From assembly GCF_000337555.1 (NCBI RefSeq), contig NZ_AOIO01000034.1, positions 98,913 through 162,912 of the forward strand: DNA of 64,000 nucleotides, written 5' to 3'. Shown piece by piece: positions 61,151-64,000 of this stretch. A program made the position numbers and the translations under genes. The DNA is from Natrialba asiatica DSM 12278. Its GTDB lineage: Archaea > Halobacteriota > Halobacteria > Halobacteriales > Natrialbaceae. The notes below the pieces were generated by a model. The model was given only the letters and a program-made list of their open reading frames with translations. It ran no database searches and was not told the origin of the DNA. Every line of letters begins with the position of its first letter. Position 1 is the first letter of the stretch.

Positions 61151-62131
61151 ATGGATTCGGACCAGTCCGTCGTCGATCCAGCCGTCACGGCGACCGCCGA
61201 CGACATCGCAGCCATGCGGATTCGGGGGGCGGCGACGATCGCGGACGCGGCCGCAGCGGCGCTTGCGACGCAGGCGGAACGCTCCGACGCGGCGACCCCG
61301 GCGGCGTTCGAACGCGATCTGCGGGCCGGTGCACGCGAACTCTACGAGACGCGCCCGACGGCGGTCAGTCTGCCGAACGCACTCCGCTATGTGCTCCGCG
61401 GAATGGAGGGCGAAACCGTCTCGGCACTGCGATCGTCGACCATCGACGCCGCCGAGACGTTCCGCGCCGAACTCGAGCAGGCCCAGTCCAAACTGGGGGA
61501 GATCGGTGCGAATCGGTTGCGCGATGGCGATGTCGTGATGACTCACTGCCATTCGACCGACGCGCTCGCGTGCATTGAGGCGGCGCTCGAGTCGGGGACG
61601 GCCGTCGAGGCGATCATCAAGGAAACGCGTCCCAGAAAGCAAGGTCACATCACGGCCCAACGGTTGCGGGAGTTGGGCGTGCCGGTAACGCTGATCGTCG
61701 ACAACGCTGCACGACGGTATCTGGACGAGACGGACCACGTTCTCGTCGGAGCGGACAGCATCGCTGCGGACGGGAGCGTTATCAACAAGATCGGCACCAG
61801 CGGACTGGCGGTCAACGCGCGCGAACGAGGCGTTCCCGTGATGGTTGCGGCCCAGACGATCAAACTGCACCCGGATACGATGACGGGACAGACGGTCGCA
61901 ATCGAGATGCGGGCGGAGACGGAAGTGCTCTCGGCGGACGAGCGGACGGCGATCGGTGGGGACGCCGACGAGATGCCGCCCTTGCGCGTTGAAAATCCCG
62001 CATTCGACGTTACCCCGCCGCGCTACGTCGATGCGATCGTCACTGAACGCGGCCAGTTCCCGCCCGAGAGCATCGTCACGCTCATGCGCGAACTATTCGG
62101 TGAAACGACCGCCGAACCCTGGGACGGCTAA
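61151..62131 (+). CDS. Ribose-1,5-bisphosphate isomerase (archaeal eIF2B-like)
   Basis: Converts ribose-1,5-bisphosphate to ribulose-1,5-bisphosphate in archaeal nucleoside breakdown. The 326-residue protein has the M1Pi/eIF2B-like fold: [40 protein letters not shown] with the catalytic Cys, [20 protein letters not shown], and [20 protein letters not shown] with the catalytic Asp. A type III RuBisCO or other bisphosphate-metabolising enzyme is not in this window. Its divergence from deoC supports a nucleoside-salvage role. Other family members (MtnA, eIF2B) are less likely. Confidence 0.88.
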   Translation: MDSDQSVVDPAVTATADDIAAMRIRGAATIADAAAAALATQAERSDAATPAAFERDLRAGARELYETRPTAVSLPNALRYVLRGMEGETVSALRSSTIDAAETFRAELEQAQSKLGEIGANRLRDGDVVMTHCHSTDALACIEAALESGTAVEAIIKETRPRKQGHITAQRLRELGVPVTLIVDNAARRYLDETDHVLVGADSIAADGSVINKIGTSGLAVNARERGVPVMVAAQTIKLHPDTMTGQTVAIEMRAETEVLSADERTAIGGDADEMPPLRVENPAFDVTPPRYVDAIVTERGQFPPESIVTLMRELFGETTAEPWDG

Positions 62132-62323
62132 CACAGCGACACGGTGTTCCGCCCGCTGTCTGCTCCGCGCGCTTTCATTTCTGCTCTCGAATCTCGCTTC
62201 GTGTTTTTCGCGTTGCAGATCTCGCGTCTCGCGTGCCCCGTGTCCGCGTTCGAGACCATCTTCCGCCCCGAAGTATCACCGCTGATCGGAAAGTGTTAGT
62301 TACTGGTGTCGACAGTAGGGGGT

Positions 62324-63145
62324 ATGGTATTGCCTGAGGGATTCGTGCTGCCACCGTGGTACCTGTTGGTACCGCTGCTTGCCGTGCTGGGGGGTGTCGT
62401 CGCACTGCTGTGGGCGCTCGATCCGCCGGTCACCGACCGGACCGTCCTCGCGTTGACTCCGTGGATGATGTTCGGGGCGACGCTACACGTCCTCCATCGG
62501 TTCGGGGCCTATCCGGATTCGATCGAGGTCCTGTTTGCCACGCCGACGGTCTACCTCATCACGGCGACCGGGGCCGGACTCGTCTGGGTTCTCTCGATTT
62601 TCATCTATACGGGCGGGCTCCAGCCCACGATCGAACGCGTTCTCGGGACCGTCGGCACCGGCTTCTTCGTCGTCTTTACGATGTTCGCAATCCTCCAGAG
62701 CCTCGAGTCCGGAACGTTCGAACCGTTCTGGTCCGTCATCGCCGTCGTCGCCGCGGGTATCGCGACTGCCATCGCCTGGCTCGTCCTCGGACTCTGGTTT
62801 ACCGATGTCGCCGCAGTCACGGCCACGACCGGCGTTCTCGTCATTTTCGGCCACGCACTCGACGCCGTCTCGACGGCCATCGGCTACGACGTTCTCAACG
62901 CCGGCGAGGAAGTTCCCCTCTCGGCGCTCATCCTCAACGCCGGCTCCGCGCTGCCGACCGCCGAGTTCATCGGCGCGGGCTGGCTGTTCGTCGTCGTCAA
63001 GGTTGCCCTCGTGATGGGCATCCTCGGCCTGTTCCGCGAGTTCGTCGAGGATGCGCCGCGGCAGGCTCGGCTACTGCTTGCGTTCATCGCTGCCGTCGGT
63101 TTCGGACCGGGAATTCACAACGTCATCCTATTCGCAGTTGCCTAG
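62324..63145 (+). CDS. DUF63 family membrane protein
   Basis: A 273-residue membrane protein with 7-8 TM helices and the DUF63 pattern: N-terminal LPPWYLLVPLLAVLGGVVAL, the conserved TPWMMFGATLHVLHRFG, IFGHALDAVSTAIGYDVL and the end GFGPGIHNVILFAVA. Function unknown; widely conserved in haloarchaea and methanogens. The ATG at 62324 follows a TATA-like word (aagtgttagt, 62291-62300) at leaderless distance. It lies between the isomerase and a PfkB kinase. Confidence 0.87.
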   Translation: MVLPEGFVLPPWYLLVPLLAVLGGVVALLWALDPPVTDRTVLALTPWMMFGATLHVLHRFGAYPDSIEVLFATPTVYLITATGAGLVWVLSIFIYTGGLQPTIERVLGTVGTGFFVVFTMFAILQSLESGTFEPFWSVIAVVAAGIATAIAWLVLGLWFTDVAAVTATTGVLVIFGHALDAVSTAIGYDVLNAGEEVPLSALILNAGSALPTAEFIGAGWLFVVVKVALVMGILGLFREFVEDAPRQARLLLAFIAAVGFGPGIHNVILFAVA

Positions 63146-63177
63146 ACTTTTCTCGTCGGCGGTCGTCGGTTCGGTGC

Positions 63178-64000
63178 ATGGTCAGGGTGCTCACTGCCGG
63201 TCACGTCAACTGGGACGTGACGCTACGCGTCGACAGGCTCCCCGAGGCCGACTGCGAGGCTGCGATCCGCTCCCAGCACCAGTCCGGCGGCGGGAGCGCC
63301 GGAAACGTCGCGGCCGCACTCGCAACGCTCGCCGTCGACACCGGCCTTATCGGCAGCGTCGGTGACGACGACAACGGACTGCTCGCCAGCCGCGAACTCG
63401 AGGCTGCCGGGGTCTCCCTCGATGGGCTCCGCGTTGTCGACGGTGCCGAAACGGCCGTCAAGTACCTGCTCGTCGACGACGACGGCGAGGTTGCCGTCCT
63501 CGGCAACGACGGCATCAACGAGGCGGTGACGCCGGCCGATCTCGATCGGGAACGGATTCGAACCGCCGATCACGTCCACCTGACGAGTCAGCGCCCGGAT
63601 ACCGCCGCGGCTATCGCCCGCACGGCGACCGAGGCCGGCCTCTCCGTCAGTTTCGACCCTGGCCGCCGACTCGGTGACCGCGACTACACCGACGCGCTCG
63701 GTGCTGCCGATATCGTCTTCGCAAACGACCGCGAAATCGCAGCCCTCCTCGAAGACGAGTACGTCGGCTCCGATTTCGACGACCGCATCGTCGCCGTCAA
63801 ATACGGCGGCGACGGCGCGGAAGTTCACACCCCCGCCGGCTCGTACGTCCACTCGGGATTCGACGTCGAAACCGTCGATACGGCCGGTGCCGGTGATGCC
63901 TTCGCTGCCGGCTTCATCGCGACACTCCTCGACCGAGTCGACACGCTGGCAACACTCACAGCCGATCCGGTGGCTGAACTCGAGGCCGAGACGGATATCA
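63178..64000 (+). CDS. PfkB-family sugar/nucleoside kinase, cut by the window edge
   Basis: The first 274 codons of a ribokinase-like enzyme; the frame is open at the right edge. N-terminal motif 1 is GHVNWDVTLRV followed by GGGSAGNVAAALATL, and the ATP motif 2 is TVDTAGAGDAFAAGFIATLL with the catalytic Asp. Lys/Asp-rich lid residues are typical. Its position after the R15P isomerase suggests a ribose-1-phosphate or nucleoside kinase, which the family does contain, but substrate specificity cannot be read from sequence. Confidence 0.88.
   Translation, partial: MVRVLTAGHVNWDVTLRVDRLPEADCEAAIRSQHQSGGGSAGNVAAALATLAVDTGLIGSVGDDDNGLLASRELEAAGVSLDGLRVVDGAETAVKYLLVDDDGEVAVLGNDGINEAVTPADLDRERIRTADHVHLTSQRPDTAAAIARTATEAGLSVSFDPGRRLGDRDYTDALGAADIVFANDREIAALLEDEYVGSDFDDRIVAVKYGGDGAEVHTPAGSYVHSGFDVETVDTAGAGDAFAAGFIATLLDRVDTLATLTADPVAELEAETDI

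Noticed and set aside
1..64000. CRISPR array or prophage
   Set aside because: I see no regularly spaced direct repeat of 25-40 bases and no capsid, terminase or integrase-like gene in the window.

Overview
The window is haloarchaeal chromosome. Supporting signs are high GC, strongly acidic predicted proteins with Asp/Glu-rich linkers, Tat signal peptides ending in lipoboxes, mostly leaderless genes with a TATA-like box about 26-28 bases before the start codon, and archaeal-type information genes (aIF5B, GatD, Nob1, TrmY, Pus10, SAMP1, SecDF without bacterial partners). The overall flavour suggests Natrialbaceae (Natrinema/Haloterrigena-like), but that is inference from memory of gene content. 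Gene density is that of a core chromosome. There is no intact transposase, phage gene, CRISPR array or rRNA.

Layout: 0-3.6 kb holds a chemotaxis transducer, a DUF2270 membrane protein and a micro zinc-ribbon protein. 3.7-9 kb is rich in tRNA biology: tRNA-Pro(CGG), TrmY and Pus10 (the two enzymes that make m1-pseudouridine 54), with a DUF457-type membrane protein, small haloarchaeal proteins and an HtrA-like Tat lipoprotein protease between them. 9.4-15.2 kb has RNase HII, a CaCA exchanger, a 36-residue zinc protein, the secF-secD operon and two small conserved proteins. 15.3-25.4 kb has glucose-6-phosphate isomerase, a CPBP protease, PRC-barrel/Nob1 divergent from infB, and the coupled pyrG-guaAb-small-protein operon. 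25.4-27.4 kb has a gene-free stretch that may be a mobile-element relic, then coupled moaB and a 5-formyl-THF cyclo-ligase-like gene. 27.6-34.6 kb has a zinc MDR oxidoreductase and a complete carbohydrate-type ABC importer (ATPase, two permeases, divergent binding protein). 34.6-39.4 kb has RDD and isopentenyl-PP isomerase genes that overlap tail to tail, an SRPBCC protein, a striking three-way-junction hairpin element, a diacylglycerol-kinase-like gene and a PHP phosphoesterase. 39.5-45.9 kb has an Lrp regulator divergent from carA with palindromic operators, a DUF7537-type lipoprotein, an orphan iron/siderophore binding protein behind an iron-box palindrome, a SIMPL lipoprotein and a GDPD. 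45.9-49.1 kb has a PurN-AICAR-transformylase fusion divergent from purB. 49.3-64 kb has a secreted coiled-coil protein beside a two-domain winged-helix regulator, gatD, a GNAT enzyme, SAMP1, three ion-transport genes (K+ channel, CPA2 antiporter with Usp domains, CaCA exchanger), deoC divergent from ribose-1,5-bisphosphate isomerase, DUF63 and a PfkB kinase cut by the right edge.

Shared themes: nucleotide metabolism (pyrG, guaAb, carA, purNH, purB, deoC, R15P isomerase, PfkB kinase), tRNA and translation maturation (trmY, pus10, nob1, infB, gatD), and ion or solute transport suited to high salt. The least explained signals are the hairpin element at 37.46-37.59 kb, the stretch at 25.6-25.88 kb, a start-codon-sequestering inverted repeat at 33.12-33.15 kb, and hexanucleotide-type low-complexity inserts recurring in unrelated genes.
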